From Caulobacter sp. X (lineage in GTDB: Bacteria > Pseudomonadota > Alphaproteobacteria > Caulobacterales > Caulobacteraceae): a DNA stretch of 64,000 nt. Location of the stretch: contig NZ_PEGF01000001.1 of assembly GCF_002742635.1 (NCBI RefSeq), positions 496,001 to 560,000 of the forward strand, given 5' to 3'. The position numbers and the translations under genes are program-made. This document shows positions 27,775-38,151 of this stretch, piece by piece. The notes beneath the pieces are model-generated. The model made no database searches. It worked only from the letters and a program-made list of their open reading frames with translations, and had not been told where the DNA came from. Each line of letters begins with the position of its first letter. Position 1 is the stretch's first letter.

Positions 27775-28838
27775 CAAGCCCCCGGACCGAACACGCGCCA
27801 GGCGGCGACCGCGGCGACCAGCACCAGCGAGGTCGGCAGGAACACCTTCCAACCCAGGCGCATCAGCTGGTCATAGCGGTAGCGAGGCACGATCGCCTTC
27901 GCCATGGCGAACATGAAGAACCAGAAGACGATCTTGGCGTAGAACACCAGGGCCAGCAGCAGGTTGACCAGGAACGGCGGCCAGCCGGCGGTGAAGCCGA
28001 TCGGGAAGCCCGGGTTCCAGCCGCCGAAGAACAGCACGCTGATCATGGCGCACATCAGGACGATGTTCGAATACTCGGCCACCATGAACAGCAGGTACGG
28101 CGTCGAACTGTACTCGACCTGATAGCCGGCCACGAGTTCGGATTCAGCTTCGGGAAGGTCGAACGGCGGACGGTTCGTCTCGGCGAGGCCCGAGATGTAA
28201 AACATGCCCATGGCCACGACCATGACCGGCAGCAGGATGATGTTCTTGAGGCCCGCGCCGCCGAACACGTTCCAGTTCCAGATCCAGCCCGACTGCTTCT
28301 CGACGATGGTCGACAGGTTCATCGAACCGGCCAGCAGGATCACCGTGATGATGATCAGGCCGATCGAGACTTCGTACGACACCATCTGCGCCGCTGAACG
28401 CAGCGCGCCCAGGAACGGATACTTCGAGTTCGAAGCCCAGCCGCCCATGATGATGCCGTAGACGCCCAGCGAGCTCATCGCCAGCAGGTAAAGGATGCCG
28501 ACGTTGAGGTTCGAGACGACCCAGCCCGGCGCGAAGGGCACCACGGCCCAGCCGACGAAGCCCAGGATCAGGCTGATCAGCGGCGCCAGGATGAACACCA
28601 CCTTGTCGGCGCCGGCCGGGATCACGATCTCTTTCAGCACGAACTTGAAGAAGTCGGCGAAGGACTGCAGCAGGCCGAAGGGACCCACGACGTTGGGGCC
28701 TTTGCGCATCTGGACGCCGGCCCAGATCTTGCGGTCGGCCAGCAGCAGGAAGGCCAGGCTCAGCAGAACCCAGATCACGACCAGCAGGATGCCGCCGGTC
28801 GTCAGGCCAAACCAGAGAAGCGGAGAATTCGAGCCCAC
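27774..28838 (-). CDS. nuoH: NADH-quinone oxidoreductase subunit H
   Basis: Membrane subunit forming the quinone-binding chamber and the link between arms of complex I. It has 354 residues and eight-helix topology. The characteristic loops are [40 protein letters not shown] (quinone-site acidic cluster) and the C-terminal [18 protein letters not shown]. It starts 3 bp after nuoG and touches the lipoprotein gene. Confidence 0.97.
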   Translation of the reverse strand: MGSNSPLLWFGLTTGGILLVVIWVLLSLAFLLLADRKIWAGVQMRKGPNVVGPFGLLQSFADFFKFVLKEIVIPAGADKVVFILAPLISLILGFVGWAVVPFAPGWVVSNLNVGILYLLAMSSLGVYGIIMGGWASNSKYPFLGALRSAAQMVSYEVSIGLIIITVILLAGSMNLSTIVEKQSGWIWNWNVFGGAGLKNIILLPVMVVAMGMFYISGLAETNRPPFDLPEAESELVAGYQVEYSSTPYLLFMVAEYSNIVLMCAMISVLFFGGWNPGFPIGFTAGWPPFLVNLLLALVFYAKIVFWFFMFAMAKAIVPRYRYDQLMRLGWKVFLPTSLVLVAAVAAWRVFGPGA

Positions 28839-28841
28839 GGT

Positions 28842-30905
28842 CTACTCCGCAGCGATCTTGGCGGCGCCGGAAGCCACGGCCGCGCATTCGGCCATGGTCA
28901 CGCTGGCGCGCGCGATGGGGTTGGTCAGGTGGAAGGCCTTGATCGGGCTCTCGAACGGCGCGTCCGAGACCTCGCCCGCGCCGCCCAGGGCCCCGACGTC
29001 GAACGACGTGGCGACCGAGCCCGGCGCGTAATCGATCTGGCCGAAGGTCGGGTGGTCGGCGAACAGCTTGGCGCGCAGCTGGTCCAGGCTGTCATAGGGC
29101 AGCTTGTGGCCGAGCACCTCGGACAGCGCCCGCAGGATCGACCAGTCTTCCTTGGCCTCGCCCTTCGGGAACACGGCGCGCTTGCCCATCTGAACGCGAC
29201 CTTCGAGGTTCACGTACAGGCCGTTCTTCTCGGTGTAGGCCGCGCCCGGCAGGATCACGTCGGCCTTGTGCGCGCCGGCGTCGCCGTGCGTGCCGAGATA
29301 GATCTTGAAGGCGCCCGTGGCCGAGGTTTCGCACTCGTCAGCGCCCAGCAGGAACAGGACGTCCAGAGCGCCAGGCTTCAGCATGTCGGCGGTCGACAGG
29401 CCGCCCTCGGCCGGGACGAAGCCCATGTCGAGGCCGGCGACGCGCGCGGCGGCGGTGTGCAGGACGTTCCAGCCGTTCCAACCGTCGCGGACGACCTTCA
29501 TCGTCTTGGCGAGGCCGGCGGCGGCCTTCAGGATCGCCGCGCCGTCGGCGCGGGCCAGGGCGCCCTGGCCGATGATGATCGCGGGACGCTCAGCGGCCTT
29601 CAGGGCGGCGACGAAGTCATTCTTGCTCTTGGCCAGGCCCGACAGCGTCTGAGCGCCAGCGCCCAGGTAGTCGTAGCCGAAGGTCAGGTCGGCCTGCTCG
29701 CCGATCACGCCGAAGCGGGTCTTACCGGCCAGCCACTGCTTGCGGAAGCGGGCGTTCAGGACCGGGGCCTCGAGGCGCGGATTGGCGCCGACGAACAGCA
29801 CCACGTCGGCGTTCTCGATGCCGGCGATGGTCGAGTTGAACAGCCAGCCTTCGCGCGGGCCGACGCCCAGCGCCGAACCGTCCTGGCGGCTGTCCAGGTT
29901 CTTCACGCCCAGCGCGGTGAAGAGGTCCTTGGTCGCCTTCAGGCTTTCGGCGTCCTGCAGGTCGCCGGCGATCACGCCGATGCGCTCCGGCTTGGCCGCC
30001 TTGATCTTGCTGGCCACGGCCGCGAAGGCCTCGGCCCAGGTCGCCGGCTTCAGCTTGCCGGCGGCGTCGCGGACATACGGACGGTCCAAGCGTTGACGCT
30101 GCAGGCCGTCGACCGCGTAGCGGGTCTTGTCCGAGATCCACTCTTCGTTGACGTCATCGTTGACGCGCGGCAGCACGCGCAGGACAGCGGCGCCGCGGGC
30201 GTCGACGCGGATCGACGAGCCCAGGGCGTCCATGACGTCGATGCTCTCGGTCTTCTTCAGTTCCCACGGACGGGCTTCGAAGGCGTAGGGCTTGCTGGTC
30301 AGGGCGCCGACCGGACAAAGGTCGATCACGTTGGCGCTGAGCTCCGACGTCACCGCCGCGCCCAGATAGGTCGTGATTTCAACGTCTTCGCCGCGCGAGA
30401 TCAGACCGATTTCCGGCGAGCCGGCGACTTCGGTGATGAAGCGGACGCAGCGCGTGCACTGGATGCAGCGCGTCATCACGGTCTTGATCAGCGGGCCCAT
30501 CGACTTTTCTTCGACGGCGCGCTTGTTCTCTTCATAGCGGCTGTCGTCGCGGCCATAGCCCATGGCCTGGTCTTGCAGGTCGCACTCGCCGCCCTGGTCG
30601 CAGATCGGGCAATCCAGCGGGTGGTTGATGAGCAGGAACTCCATCACCCCTTCGCGGGCCTTCTTGACCATCGGAGTCTTGGTGAAGATCTCCTGGCCCT
30701 CGGCGGCCGGCAGGGCGCACGAGGCCTGCGGCTTCGGCGGGCCGGGCTTCACCTCGACGAGGCACATCCGGCAGTTGCCGGCGATGGACAGGCGTTCGTG
30801 GTAGCAGAAGCGCGGGATTTCCTCGCCGGCCAGTTCCGCGACCTGCAGAACCGTCATGCCGGGTTCGAACTCGACTTCGACGCCGTTGACCTTGGCGATA
30901 GCCAT
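28842..30905 (-). CDS. nuoG: NADH-quinone oxidoreductase subunit G
   Basis: Largest peripheral-arm subunit of complex I, carrying N1b, N4 and N5. It has 687 residues, the alphaproteobacterial/mitochondrial size. The N-terminal 2Fe-2S domain shows IPRFCYHERLSIAGNCRMC, the His/Cys cluster region CPICDQGGECDLQDQ follows, then CIQCTRCVRF. The rest is a degenerate molybdopterin-oxidoreductase domain without the cofactor. It begins 5 bp after nuoF. Confidence 0.97.
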   Translation of the reverse strand: MAIAKVNGVEVEFEPGMTVLQVAELAGEEIPRFCYHERLSIAGNCRMCLVEVKPGPPKPQASCALPAAEGQEIFTKTPMVKKAREGVMEFLLINHPLDCPICDQGGECDLQDQAMGYGRDDSRYEENKRAVEEKSMGPLIKTVMTRCIQCTRCVRFITEVAGSPEIGLISRGEDVEITTYLGAAVTSELSANVIDLCPVGALTSKPYAFEARPWELKKTESIDVMDALGSSIRVDARGAAVLRVLPRVNDDVNEEWISDKTRYAVDGLQRQRLDRPYVRDAAGKLKPATWAEAFAAVASKIKAAKPERIGVIAGDLQDAESLKATKDLFTALGVKNLDSRQDGSALGVGPREGWLFNSTIAGIENADVVLFVGANPRLEAPVLNARFRKQWLAGKTRFGVIGEQADLTFGYDYLGAGAQTLSGLAKSKNDFVAALKAAERPAIIIGQGALARADGAAILKAAAGLAKTMKVVRDGWNGWNVLHTAAARVAGLDMGFVPAEGGLSTADMLKPGALDVLFLLGADECETSATGAFKIYLGTHGDAGAHKADVILPGAAYTEKNGLYVNLEGRVQMGKRAVFPKGEAKEDWSILRALSEVLGHKLPYDSLDQLRAKLFADHPTFGQIDYAPGSVATSFDVGALGGAGEVSDAPFESPIKAFHLTNPIARASVTMAECAAVASGAAKIAAE

Positions 30906-30910
30906 TCTTG

Positions 30911-32230
30911 TTACTCCGCCGCGATCAGCTTGGCGCCCTGCACGTGCAGGCGACCGCTACGATAGGAAGCGATCCGCTCCTCCACCTCGTGGCGGAAGTG
31001 GCGGAACAGACCCTGGATCGGCCAGGCGGCCGCGTCGCCCAGGGCGCAGATGGTGTGACCCTCGACCTGGGTCGTGACGTCCAGCAGGGTGTCGATCTCC
31101 TTCGGATCGGCCTCGCCGGTCGCCATGCGCTCCATGACGCGCCACATCCAGCCGGTGCCTTCGCGGCACGGCGTGCACTGGCCGCAGCTCTCGTGCTTGT
31201 AGAAGTACGACAGGCGAGCGATGGCGCGGACGAGATCGGTCGACTTGTCCAGGACGATGACGGCCGCGGTGCCGAGACCCGAGCGCAGGTTGCGCAGGGC
31301 GTCAAAGTCCATCGGCAGGTCTTCGCACTGCTCGGCCGGGATCATCGGCACGGACGAGCCGCCCGGGATGACGGCCTTCAGGTTACCCCAGCCGCCCCGG
31401 ATGCCGCCGCAATGATCCTCGATCAGCTGGCGGAACGGGATGCTCATCGCCTCTTCGACGTTGCAGGGCAGGTTCACGTGGCCCGAGACGCAGAAGAGCT
31501 TGGTGCCGGCGTTGTTCGGACGGCCGAAACCGGCGAACCAGGCCGCGCCGCGACGCAGGATCGTGCCCGCGACGGCGATCGACTCGACGTTGTTGACCGT
31601 GGTCGGCATGCCGTAGAGGCCAGCGCCCGCCGGGAACGGCGGCTTCAGGCGCGGCTGGCCCTTCTTGCCTTCCAGGCTTTCCAGCAGGGCCGTCTCTTCG
31701 CCGCAGATATAGGCGCCGGCGCCGTGGTGGACGTAGAGGTCGAAGTCCCAGCCGTGGACGTTGTTCTTGCCGATCAGCTTGGCCTCGTAGGCCTGCTTGA
31801 TCGCCGCTTCCAGGCGCTCGCGCTCGAAGACGTACTCGCCGCGGATGTAGATGTAGCAGGCGTGGGCCAGCATCGCGCGCGAGGCGATCAGGCAGCCCTC
31901 GATCAGGAGATGCGGGTCATGCCGCATGATCTCCCGGTCCTTGCAGGTGCCCGGTTCCGATTCGTCGGCGTTGACCACCAGGTAGTGAGGACGACCTTCC
32001 TTCACTTCCTTGGGCATGAACGACCACTTCAGGCCGGTCGAGAAACCGGCGCCGCCCCGGCCGCGCAGGCCGGAGTTCTTCATGTTGTCGATGATCCAGT
32101 CGCGCCCGGCGTCCAGGATGTCCTTGGTGCCATTCCAGCAGCCGCGCTTCTTCGCGCCCTCGAGGCCCCAATCCTGGAGACCGTAGAGGTTCGTGAAGAT
32201 GCGGTCCTTGTCTTCGAGGATACCGACCAT
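30911..32230 (-). CDS. nuoF: NADH-quinone oxidoreductase subunit F
   Basis: NADH-oxidising, FMN-binding subunit of complex I with cluster N3. It has 439 residues. The NADH/FMN glycine-rich stretch [17 protein letters not shown], the FMN region [19 protein letters not shown], and the N3 motif [11 protein letters not shown] with a later Cys in [14 protein letters not shown] are all present. It starts 3 bp after a small membrane-protein gene. Confidence 0.97.
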   Translation of the reverse strand: MVGILEDKDRIFTNLYGLQDWGLEGAKKRGCWNGTKDILDAGRDWIIDNMKNSGLRGRGGAGFSTGLKWSFMPKEVKEGRPHYLVVNADESEPGTCKDREIMRHDPHLLIEGCLIASRAMLAHACYIYIRGEYVFERERLEAAIKQAYEAKLIGKNNVHGWDFDLYVHHGAGAYICGEETALLESLEGKKGQPRLKPPFPAGAGLYGMPTTVNNVESIAVAGTILRRGAAWFAGFGRPNNAGTKLFCVSGHVNLPCNVEEAMSIPFRQLIEDHCGGIRGGWGNLKAVIPGGSSVPMIPAEQCEDLPMDFDALRNLRSGLGTAAVIVLDKSTDLVRAIARLSYFYKHESCGQCTPCREGTGWMWRVMERMATGEADPKEIDTLLDVTTQVEGHTICALGDAAAWPIQGLFRHFRHEVEERIASYRSGRLHVQGAKLIAAE

Positions 32231-32233
32231 GAC

Positions 32234-32497
32234 TCAGCTTTGCGGATCGAATGGATGGGCGCGCACATAGCGCGTCCGACGGAGGATGACATAGGCGAAA
32301 AGCGACCAACCCACGCCAATCGTGACGAGGCCGGCCCAAGCCGCCCAAAACGGAGCGTTCTCGACGGATCGGCCCCAGATCAGGAGCAGCGCGCCGAGAA
32401 GGCAAGCCAGGAGGCCCAGGCCGCGCTCGCGGCGGCCCACGCTCTTGACCGTGTTGAAATAGGCCGTCCGGCGAGCGTCGAGAGCGTTGTCGGTCAC
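32234..32497 (-). CDS. Small two-helix membrane protein in nuo operon (87 aa)
   Basis: Unrecognised. From GTG 32497 it encodes 87 residues with a basic N-terminus and two predicted helices (GLLACLLGALLLIWG and GLVTIGVGWSLFAYVIL), ending in a basic tail TRYVRAHPFDPQS. The GTG overlaps the stop of the preceding gene as GTGA, and nuoF starts 3 bp later. A longer open frame upstream overlaps the other small gene and looks non-coding. Its place between nuoE and nuoF suggests an inner-membrane accessory of complex I, not shown. Confidence 0.75.
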   Translation of the reverse strand: MTDNALDARRTAYFNTVKSVGRRERGLGLLACLLGALLLIWGRSVENAPFWAAWAGLVTIGVGWSLFAYVILRRTRYVRAHPFDPQS

Positions 32498-32718
32498 GAC
32501 GCGCCCTCCTCGCCCTTGGTCGCGCGCATCCAGCCCAGGATGAACCAGACGTGCGAGCCCAGACCGGCGACGATCGCGCCCAGGAAGACCAGCCGCAGCC
32601 AGTCGATCCGGAGCGACACCGCGCCATAGATCGAGACGCCGGCCAGCACGAAGCACACCGCGTTGATGACGAGCATCGCGGTCAGGCGCTTCTTCTGGAG
32701 GGCGGCGTCAGCGGTCAT
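32494..32718 (-). CDS. Small two-helix membrane protein in nuo operon (74 aa)
   Basis: Unrecognised. It encodes 74 residues with two predicted membrane helices (AMLVINAVCFVLAGVSIYGA and LVFLGAIVAGLGSHVWFILG) and a hydrophilic C-terminus RATKGEEGAS. It starts 1 bp after the nuoE stop and overlaps the next small gene by 4 bp. The pair of small two-helix proteins may act together; each has the size of the supernumerary subunits seen in alphaproteobacterial complex I, but no family was recognised. Confidence 0.75.
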   Translation of the reverse strand: MTADAALQKKRLTAMLVINAVCFVLAGVSIYGAVSLRIDWLRLVFLGAIVAGLGSHVWFILGWMRATKGEEGAS

Positions 32719-32719
32719 G

Positions 32720-33409
32720 TCAGGCGGCCGGCTCCGACTTGGCCTTCGAAGCCTTCGGCTTCTCGGGCAGGTTCGGGATCTTGATCTTCTTGGCGGCCGA
32801 GCCGTCGTACAGCTTCGGATCCGTCAGGGTCTGGATCTTGCCCTTCGGCTCCGACGCCACGCGGCCGTCATAGCTGCCGGGCTTGGGCGACTTGCCAGCG
32901 GCGAAGTCGTCGAGGATCTGGGCCAGGCTCTCCGGCGTCAGGTCCTCGTAGTAGTAGTCGTTGATCGCGGCCATCGGGGCGTTGCAGCACGCGCCCAGGC
33001 ACTCGACCTCTTCCCAGCTAAACTTGCCGTCGGCAGAGACGTGGTTGGCCTCGCCGATCTTGTCCTTCAGCACGGCCTTGAGGTCCAGCGCGCCGCGCAG
33101 CTGGCACGGCGTGGTGCCGCACAGCTGGACGAAGGCGACCTTGCCGACCGGTTGCAGCTGGAACATCACGTAGAAGGTGGCGACTTCCAGCACGCGGATG
33201 ACCGGCATCTCGAGCTGCTTGGCGATCTCCTGGATCGCGGGCTCGGACACCCAGCCTTCCTGCTTCTGGGCCAGCCACAGCATTGGGATCACCGCCGACT
33301 GCTTGCGGGCGGCGGGATACTTGGCTTTCCACCAGTCGGCCTTGGCCTGGCTTTCCTTCGAGAAGGCGAAGCTGGCGGGCTGTTCTTTAGCGAGACGACG
33401 GACGCTCAT
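32720..33409 (-). CDS. nuoE: NADH-quinone oxidoreductase subunit E
   Basis: Thioredoxin-like 2Fe-2S (N1a) subunit pairing with NuoF. It has 229 residues from ATG 33409 ([10 protein letters not shown]). The four cluster cysteines lie in QLCGTTPCQLRG and CLGACCNAPMA. Beyond the E. coli length (166) there is a C-terminal extension of about 60 residues, Lys/Pro/Ala-rich (ends PEKPKASKAKSEPAA), as in other alphaproteobacteria. The ATG overlaps the stop of the NTF2-like gene (ATGA). A longer in-frame extension upstream overlaps that gene and is rejected. Confidence 0.96.
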   Translation of the reverse strand: MSVRRLAKEQPASFAFSKESQAKADWWKAKYPAARKQSAVIPMLWLAQKQEGWVSEPAIQEIAKQLEMPVIRVLEVATFYVMFQLQPVGKVAFVQLCGTTPCQLRGALDLKAVLKDKIGEANHVSADGKFSWEEVECLGACCNAPMAAINDYYYEDLTPESLAQILDDFAAGKSPKPGSYDGRVASEPKGKIQTLTDPKLYDGSAAKKIKIPNLPEKPKASKAKSEPAA

Positions 33410-33738
33410 CGGGCGAAATCCACGCGGGCGATCTTGTCGCCCTTGAAGGTGTAGATGGCGGCGACCTGGAACGGCGCATCGCCGTTGCCGCGGTCGACAT
33501 GCTCGTGGTCGATCACGTTGGATCCGACCACGATGCGGTTCAGCAGCGTCGCCTTGTTCTTGGGAAACTCGGCGAAGGTCTTGGCGTAGAAGGCGCGATA
33601 GGCGTCTATGCCCGTCCGCGCGACATCGCCGTTCAGACCCGCCACGACGACGTCGTCGGCGAAGTGGGCGCAATGCGCGTCCAGGTCCTGGGCGTTGTAG
33701 GCGTCGAGCTGCGCCTGGGCGATGGCTTCCAGGCTCAC
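33406..33738 (-). CDS. NTF2-like (SnoaL/ketosteroid-isomerase fold) protein in nuo operon
   Basis: Small alpha+beta barrel protein of 110 residues. The N-terminal helix [33 protein letters not shown], and the closing strands [19 protein letters not shown] are the usual pattern of the nuclear transport factor 2/SnoaL-like fold; a nearby Asp ([16 protein letters not shown]) is typical. Substrate unknown. It overlaps nuoD upstream and nuoE downstream by 4 bp each, so it is tightly coupled to complex I expression although it is not a known subunit. No signal peptide, so cytosolic. Confidence 0.82.
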   Translation of the reverse strand: MSLEAIAQAQLDAYNAQDLDAHCAHFADDVVVAGLNGDVARTGIDAYRAFYAKTFAEFPKNKATLLNRIVVGSNVIDHEHVDRGNGDAPFQVAAIYTFKGDKIARVDFAR

Positions 33739-34985
33739 CGGTCGACCTCGCCGAACACGATGTCGAGCGAGCCTAGAATGGCCGAGACGTCGGCCAGCTG
33801 GTGGCCGCGATTCATCCAGTCCATCGCCGCCAGGTGCGAGAAGCCCGGGGCCTTGATCTTGCAGCGGTACGGCTTGTTGGTGCCGTTGCTGACGACGTAG
33901 ACGCCGAACTCGCCCTTGGGCGCTTCGACGGCCGCGTAGACCTCGCCCTCGGGCGTCTTGAAGCCCTCGGTGTAGAGCTTGAAATGGTGGATCAGAGCTT
34001 CCATCGAGCGCTTCATCTCGGCGCGACGGGGCGGGCTGACCTTGTTGTCCTCGCTCAGGACCGGACCCGGCGTGCCGCGCAGCATGGCGACCGCCTGCAG
34101 GATGATCTTGGTGGACTCACGCATTTCCTGCATGCGGCAGAGATAGCGATCATAGCAGTCGCCGTTCTTGCCCAGCGGGATGTCGAACTCGAACTCGTTG
34201 TAGTTCTCGTAAGGCTGGTTGCGGCGCAGGTCCCAGGCGATGCCCGAGCCACGCACCATCACGCCGGAGAAGCCCCAGGCCCAGGCGTCTTCCTTGCTGA
34301 CCACGCCGATATCGACGTTGCGCTGCTTGAAGATGCGGTTGTCGGTGATCAGGCCCTCGATGTCGTCGCAGATCTTGGGGAAAGCCTTCGCCCAGGTCTC
34401 GATGTCGTCGATCAGCTCGGGCGTCAGATCTTGGTGGACGCCGCCCGGACGGAAATAGTTGGCGTGCAGACGAGCGCCGCAGGCGCGCTCGTAGAAGATC
34501 ATCAGCTTCTCGCGCTCCTCGAAGCCCCAGAGCGGCGGCGTCAGGGCGCCGACGTCCATGGCCTGGGTCGTCACGTTCAGCAGGTGATTGAGGATGCGGC
34601 CGATCTCGCAGAACAGCACGCGCACGATCTGGCCGCGACGCGGAACCTCGACGCCCAGCAGCTTCTCGATGGCCAGGCAGAACGCATGCTCCTGGTTCAT
34701 CGGCGCCACATAGTCGAGGCGGTCGAAGTACGGGATGTTCTGCAGATAGGTGCGCGCTTCCATCAGCTTCTCGGTGCCGCGGTGCAGCAGGCCGATGTGC
34801 GGATCGACGCGTTCGACGATTTCGCCGTCCAGCTCCAGCACCAGGCGCAGCACGCCGTGCGCGGCCGGGTGCTGCGGGCCGAAGTTGATGTTGAACTTGC
34901 GGACGGGCGTCTCCGGGATGGCCGGAGCGGTCGGTTCGTCGCGGAAGAAGTCGGTGGATGCCGCCGGAGCGTTCGTACCAGTCAT
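33735..34985 (-). CDS. nuoD: NADH-quinone oxidoreductase subunit D
   Basis: 49-kDa subunit of complex I forming the quinone site with NuoB. It has 416 residues. Landmarks are [20 protein letters not shown] (conserved His of the quinone pocket), [16 protein letters not shown] and the C-terminal [20 protein letters not shown] with DIVFGEVDR. An N-terminal extension of about 30 residues precedes the core. It is 4 bp from nuoC, not fused to it as it is in E. coli. Confidence 0.97.
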   Translation of the reverse strand: MTGTNAPAASTDFFRDEPTAPAIPETPVRKFNINFGPQHPAAHGVLRLVLELDGEIVERVDPHIGLLHRGTEKLMEARTYLQNIPYFDRLDYVAPMNQEHAFCLAIEKLLGVEVPRRGQIVRVLFCEIGRILNHLLNVTTQAMDVGALTPPLWGFEEREKLMIFYERACGARLHANYFRPGGVHQDLTPELIDDIETWAKAFPKICDDIEGLITDNRIFKQRNVDIGVVSKEDAWAWGFSGVMVRGSGIAWDLRRNQPYENYNEFEFDIPLGKNGDCYDRYLCRMQEMRESTKIILQAVAMLRGTPGPVLSEDNKVSPPRRAEMKRSMEALIHHFKLYTEGFKTPEGEVYAAVEAPKGEFGVYVVSNGTNKPYRCKIKAPGFSHLAAMDWMNRGHQLADVSAILGSLDIVFGEVDR

Positions 34986-34989
34986 GGCC

Positions 34990-35619
34990 CTATGCCTTCT
35001 CCGCCTTCTCGTCGCCCGGCAGGGCGTACTTGGCGCCTTCCCACGGAGACAGGAAATCGAAAGCGCGGAACTCGGTGATCTTCACGGGTTCGTAGACGAC
35101 GCGCTTGAGCTCGTCGTCGTAGCGGACCTCCACATAACCGGTCATGGGGAAGTCCTTCCGCAGCGGATGGCCGTGGAAGCCGTAGTCGGTCAGGATCCGG
35201 CGCAGGTCGGGGTGCCCTTCGAAGAACACGCCGTACATGTCGAACGCTTCGCGCTCGAACCAGTCCGCGACCGGGAAAACCGGCGTGGCGCTCGGGACGG
35301 CCGTATCCTCGTCGGTCTGGACCTTCAGGCGGATGCGAACGTTCTTCACCATCGACAGCAGGTGATAGACCACGTCGAAACGGCGCTCGCGCTCCGGATA
35401 GTCAACCGCCGTCAGGTCCACCAGCTGGTGGAAGCGGCAGTCCGGATGATCACGCAGGAACTCCAGCGCCTGGACGACGCGATGGGCCGGGCCCAGCACG
35501 GTCAGCTCGCCAAACGCCACGTGATAGGCGGTGACAGCGCCGGCGCTGTTGGCGACGATCGCCTGACCCAGCGCTTCCAGCGGCGAGACCGCCGTTTCGG
35601 TCGAAACCTCGTCGCTCAT
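34990..35619 (-). CDS. nuoC: NADH-quinone oxidoreductase subunit C
   Basis: 30-kDa subunit of complex I. It has 209 residues. The family signature [33 protein letters not shown] and [14 protein letters not shown] is complete. It overlaps nuoB upstream by 4 bp. Being separate from nuoD is the ancestral arrangement kept in alphaproteobacteria. Confidence 0.97.
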   Translation of the reverse strand: MSDEVSTETAVSPLEALGQAIVANSAGAVTAYHVAFGELTVLGPAHRVVQALEFLRDHPDCRFHQLVDLTAVDYPERERRFDVVYHLLSMVKNVRIRLKVQTDEDTAVPSATPVFPVADWFEREAFDMYGVFFEGHPDLRRILTDYGFHGHPLRKDFPMTGYVEVRYDDELKRVVYEPVKITEFRAFDFLSPWEGAKYALPGDEKAEKA

Positions 35620-36176
35620 CGCTCGATCGTCCCCGTACGACGAATCTTCTTTTGCAGCTGCAGCACGCCGTAGACCAGCGCCTCGGCCGTCGGCGGGCAG
35701 CCCGGCACGTAGATGTCGATCGGCACGACGCGGTCGCAGCCGCGCACGACGCTGTAGCTATAATAGTAGTAGCCGCCGCCATTGGCGCAGCTGCCCATCG
35801 AGATGACGTAACGGGGCTCTGGCATCTGGTCGTAGACCTTGCGCAGGGCCGGAGCCATCTTGTTGGTCAGGGTGCCGGCGACGATCATCACGTCCGACTG
35901 ACGCGGGCTGGCGCGCGGCGCGAAGCCGTAACGCTCCAGGTCGTAGCGCGGCATGGCCGAGTGCATCATCTCGACGGCGCAGCAGGCCAGGCCGAACGTC
36001 ATCCACATCAGCGAGCCCGTGCGAGCCCAGGTGATCAGGTCGTCGGCGGCGGCCGTGATGAAGCCCTTGTCGGCCAGTTGCTGCGACACGCCGTCGAAGA
36101 ACGGGTCATGCAGCTTGGGGTCATAGCCCTCGACCGTCGCACGGCCAGCCGCGTTGGCGGGAACGATCACTCCCAT
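35616..36176 (-). CDS. nuoB: NADH-quinone oxidoreductase subunit B
   Basis: PSST subunit holding cluster N2, the last Fe-S centre before quinone. It has 186 residues from ATG 36176 ([11 protein letters not shown]), which overlaps the nuoA stop by 10 bp; an ATG at 36197 is possible. The tandem cysteines are in [16 protein letters not shown], the third in [19 protein letters not shown] and the fourth in [12 protein letters not shown]. Confidence 0.97.
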   Translation of the reverse strand: MGVIVPANAAGRATVEGYDPKLHDPFFDGVSQQLADKGFITAAADDLITWARTGSLMWMTFGLACCAVEMMHSAMPRYDLERYGFAPRASPRQSDVMIVAGTLTNKMAPALRKVYDQMPEPRYVISMGSCANGGGYYYYSYSVVRGCDRVVPIDIYVPGCPPTAEALVYGVLQLQKKIRRTGTIER

Positions 36177-36544
36177 TCGAGGGCGCCCTTCTTCCATTCG
36201 TAGATAAAGCCAACGGTCAGGACGCCGAGGAAGGCCATCATCGACCAGAAGGCGAACTGGGCCACGTCATGCGGCAGCTTCATCAGCGTGACCGCCCACG
36301 GGAACAGGAACGCGACTTCCAGGTCAAAGATGATGAACAGGATCGACACCAGGTAGAACCGAACGTCGAACTTCATGCGCGCGTCGTCGAAGGCGTTGAA
36401 GCCGCATTCGTACGCGGAGAGCTTTTCCGGGTCCGGCGCCTTGGGCGCGAGCACGGCCGCGGCCAGGATGAAGACGATCCCGATGGCCGCCGCGATCCCT
36501 AGGAAGATCACGATCGGCAGGTACTGAAGAAGGAAGGCGGTCAT
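36167..36544 (-). CDS. nuoA: NADH-quinone oxidoreductase subunit A
   Basis: Three-helix membrane subunit of complex I near the quinone entry. It has 125 residues. The loop [20 protein letters not shown] carries the conserved Cys that is exposed during the active/deactive transition in mitochondria; [14 protein letters not shown] is the conserved acidic helix. It is the first gene of the operon; the promoter must lie in the 314-bp gap upstream. Confidence 0.97.
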   Translation of the reverse strand: MTAFLLQYLPIVIFLGIAAAIGIVFILAAAVLAPKAPDPEKLSAYECGFNAFDDARMKFDVRFYLVSILFIIFDLEVAFLFPWAVTLMKLPHDVAQFAFWSMMAFLGVLTVGFIYEWKKGALEWE

Positions 36545-36858
36545 GACGGGCCTTGGCTTGAATCGAGCGGGTTGTAGCCCAGTGTCGCAACGGCTTCAAA
36601 CACCCCGGAACACATTGAGAAACGATCGCAACTAGAGCTCGTTTACCTAACGGTGGTTCACCAATGTCTGGACGCCCATTCCTTGCCCGCAAAGGCCGGC
36701 GCGCGCGCCCTGCCCTCTATTTAAACCAGCGAAACACAAAGCTCTCCACACGCCATTTGTCGCTTCTTCGATATGGCCGTTGACACGAGTCTTCGAGCGA
36801 CATATCAGACGCGCCTCGCCGATCGGCGGGTCGCACTTTCGCTCCGGCGAAGGGATAT
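36545..36858. other. Divergent gap between nuoA and the tRNA-Asp pair
   Basis: This 314-bp region must hold the nuo operon promoter on the minus strand and the tRNA promoter on the plus strand. I see AT-richer stretches around 36600-36670 and 36720-36760 but no element I can defend as a specific promoter, and no ORF. Confidence 0.5.
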
Positions 36859-36935
<77 letters not shown>

Positions 36936-37002
36936 CCCCTTCATAGGTGGTATGCCTCCCTCCTTTCGGTCTACGGACGACCGTCGCGCTTTGGCGCACG
37001 AC

Positions 37003-37079
<77 letters not shown>

Positions 37080-37158
37080 CCGTCCAGTGGCTCCCACGAC
37101 ATAGAGAACCATTTCCGCAACGCCTTGAGTTGCGGACTTTACGCGCCATCTAGCGGTA

Positions 37159-38151
37159 ATGGCCGCTTATCCCCGCTTCTCCGTCCTCGACCTGGCTCCC
37201 GTTCCGCAAGGGACCAATGTCGGGGAAGCCCTCCACAATAGCCTGGACCTGGCCCAACACGCAGAGCGCCTCGGATTCCATCGCTACTGGCTGGCCGAAC
37301 ACCACAACATGCCAGGCATCGCCAGCGCGGCGACGGCCGTCGTCATCGGTCACGTGGCTGGCGGCACCTCGACGATTCGCGTCGGCTCCGGCGGCGTCAT
37401 GCTGCCCAACCACGCCCCGTTGATGGTCGCCGAGCAGTTCGGCACCCTGAACGCGCTCTATCCGGGGCGCATCGATCTAGGATTGGGCCGGGCTCCCGGC
37501 ACGGATCAGGCGACCATGCGCGCGCTGCGCCGCTACGCCGGCGCGGTCGATTCCTTCGCCCAGGACGTCGTCGAGCTGCAGCACTGGTTCAAGCCGGCGA
37601 CGGCGGACCAGGGCGTTCGCGCCGTTCCCGGGGAAGGCCAGGATGTGCCGATCTGGATTCTCGGGTCATCGACCTGGGGCGCGCAGCTCGCCGCCGCCCT
37701 GGGCCTGCCCTACGCCTTCGCCGCCCACTTCGCGCCGGACGCCCTCTTGGACGCCCTCCTCCTCTATCGCCGCCACTTCAAGCCGTCGGAAACCTTGGAC
37801 AAGCCCTACGCCATGGTCTGCATCGGCGTCTGCGCCGCCGACACCGACAAGGAGGCCGCCCGTCTGGCGACCTCGACCCAGCAGCAGTTCCTGGCGCTGC
37901 GCCGCGGTCGTCCGGGTCTGCTGCCGCCGCCCGTGGACGACATCCGCGAGCACGCCTCGCCGGCGGAACTGGCGGGCCTCGACCACACCTTCCAGTATTC
38001 CGCCATCGGCTCGCCCGAGACGGTGAGACGCAAGATCGACCAGGTCCTGGACATGACCGGCGCGGATGAACTGATGGCGGCGTCGCAGATCTACGACCAC
38101 GGCGCGCGCAAGCACAGCTACGAGATCCTGGCGGGGCTGCGATCCGCCTAG
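37159..38151 (+). CDS. LLM-class flavin-dependent oxidoreductase (luciferase-like)
   Basis: Predicted FMN-dependent monooxygenase of the bacterial luciferase fold; substrate unknown. It has 330 residues. Motifs of the MsnO8-type group are visible: [40 protein letters not shown] and [13 protein letters not shown] at the N-terminal half, and [20 protein letters not shown] in the centre. It begins 79 bp after the second tRNA-Asp and is convergent with the glycosyltransferase gene (4-nt overlap of ends). Confidence 0.9.
   Translation: MAAYPRFSVLDLAPVPQGTNVGEALHNSLDLAQHAERLGFHRYWLAEHHNMPGIASAATAVVIGHVAGGTSTIRVGSGGVMLPNHAPLMVAEQFGTLNALYPGRIDLGLGRAPGTDQATMRALRRYAGAVDSFAQDVVELQHWFKPATADQGVRAVPGEGQDVPIWILGSSTWGAQLAAALGLPYAFAAHFAPDALLDALLLYRRHFKPSETLDKPYAMVCIGVCAADTDKEAARLATSTQQQFLALRRGRPGLLPPPVDDIREHASPAELAGLDHTFQYSAIGSPETVRRKIDQVLDMTGADELMAASQIYDHGARKHSYEILAGLRSA

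Noticed and set aside
32720..33673. A longer NuoE starting about 88 codons upstream
   Set aside because: The extra part is an out-of-frame reading of the NTF2-like gene; ATG 33409 begins the conserved NuoE N-terminus.
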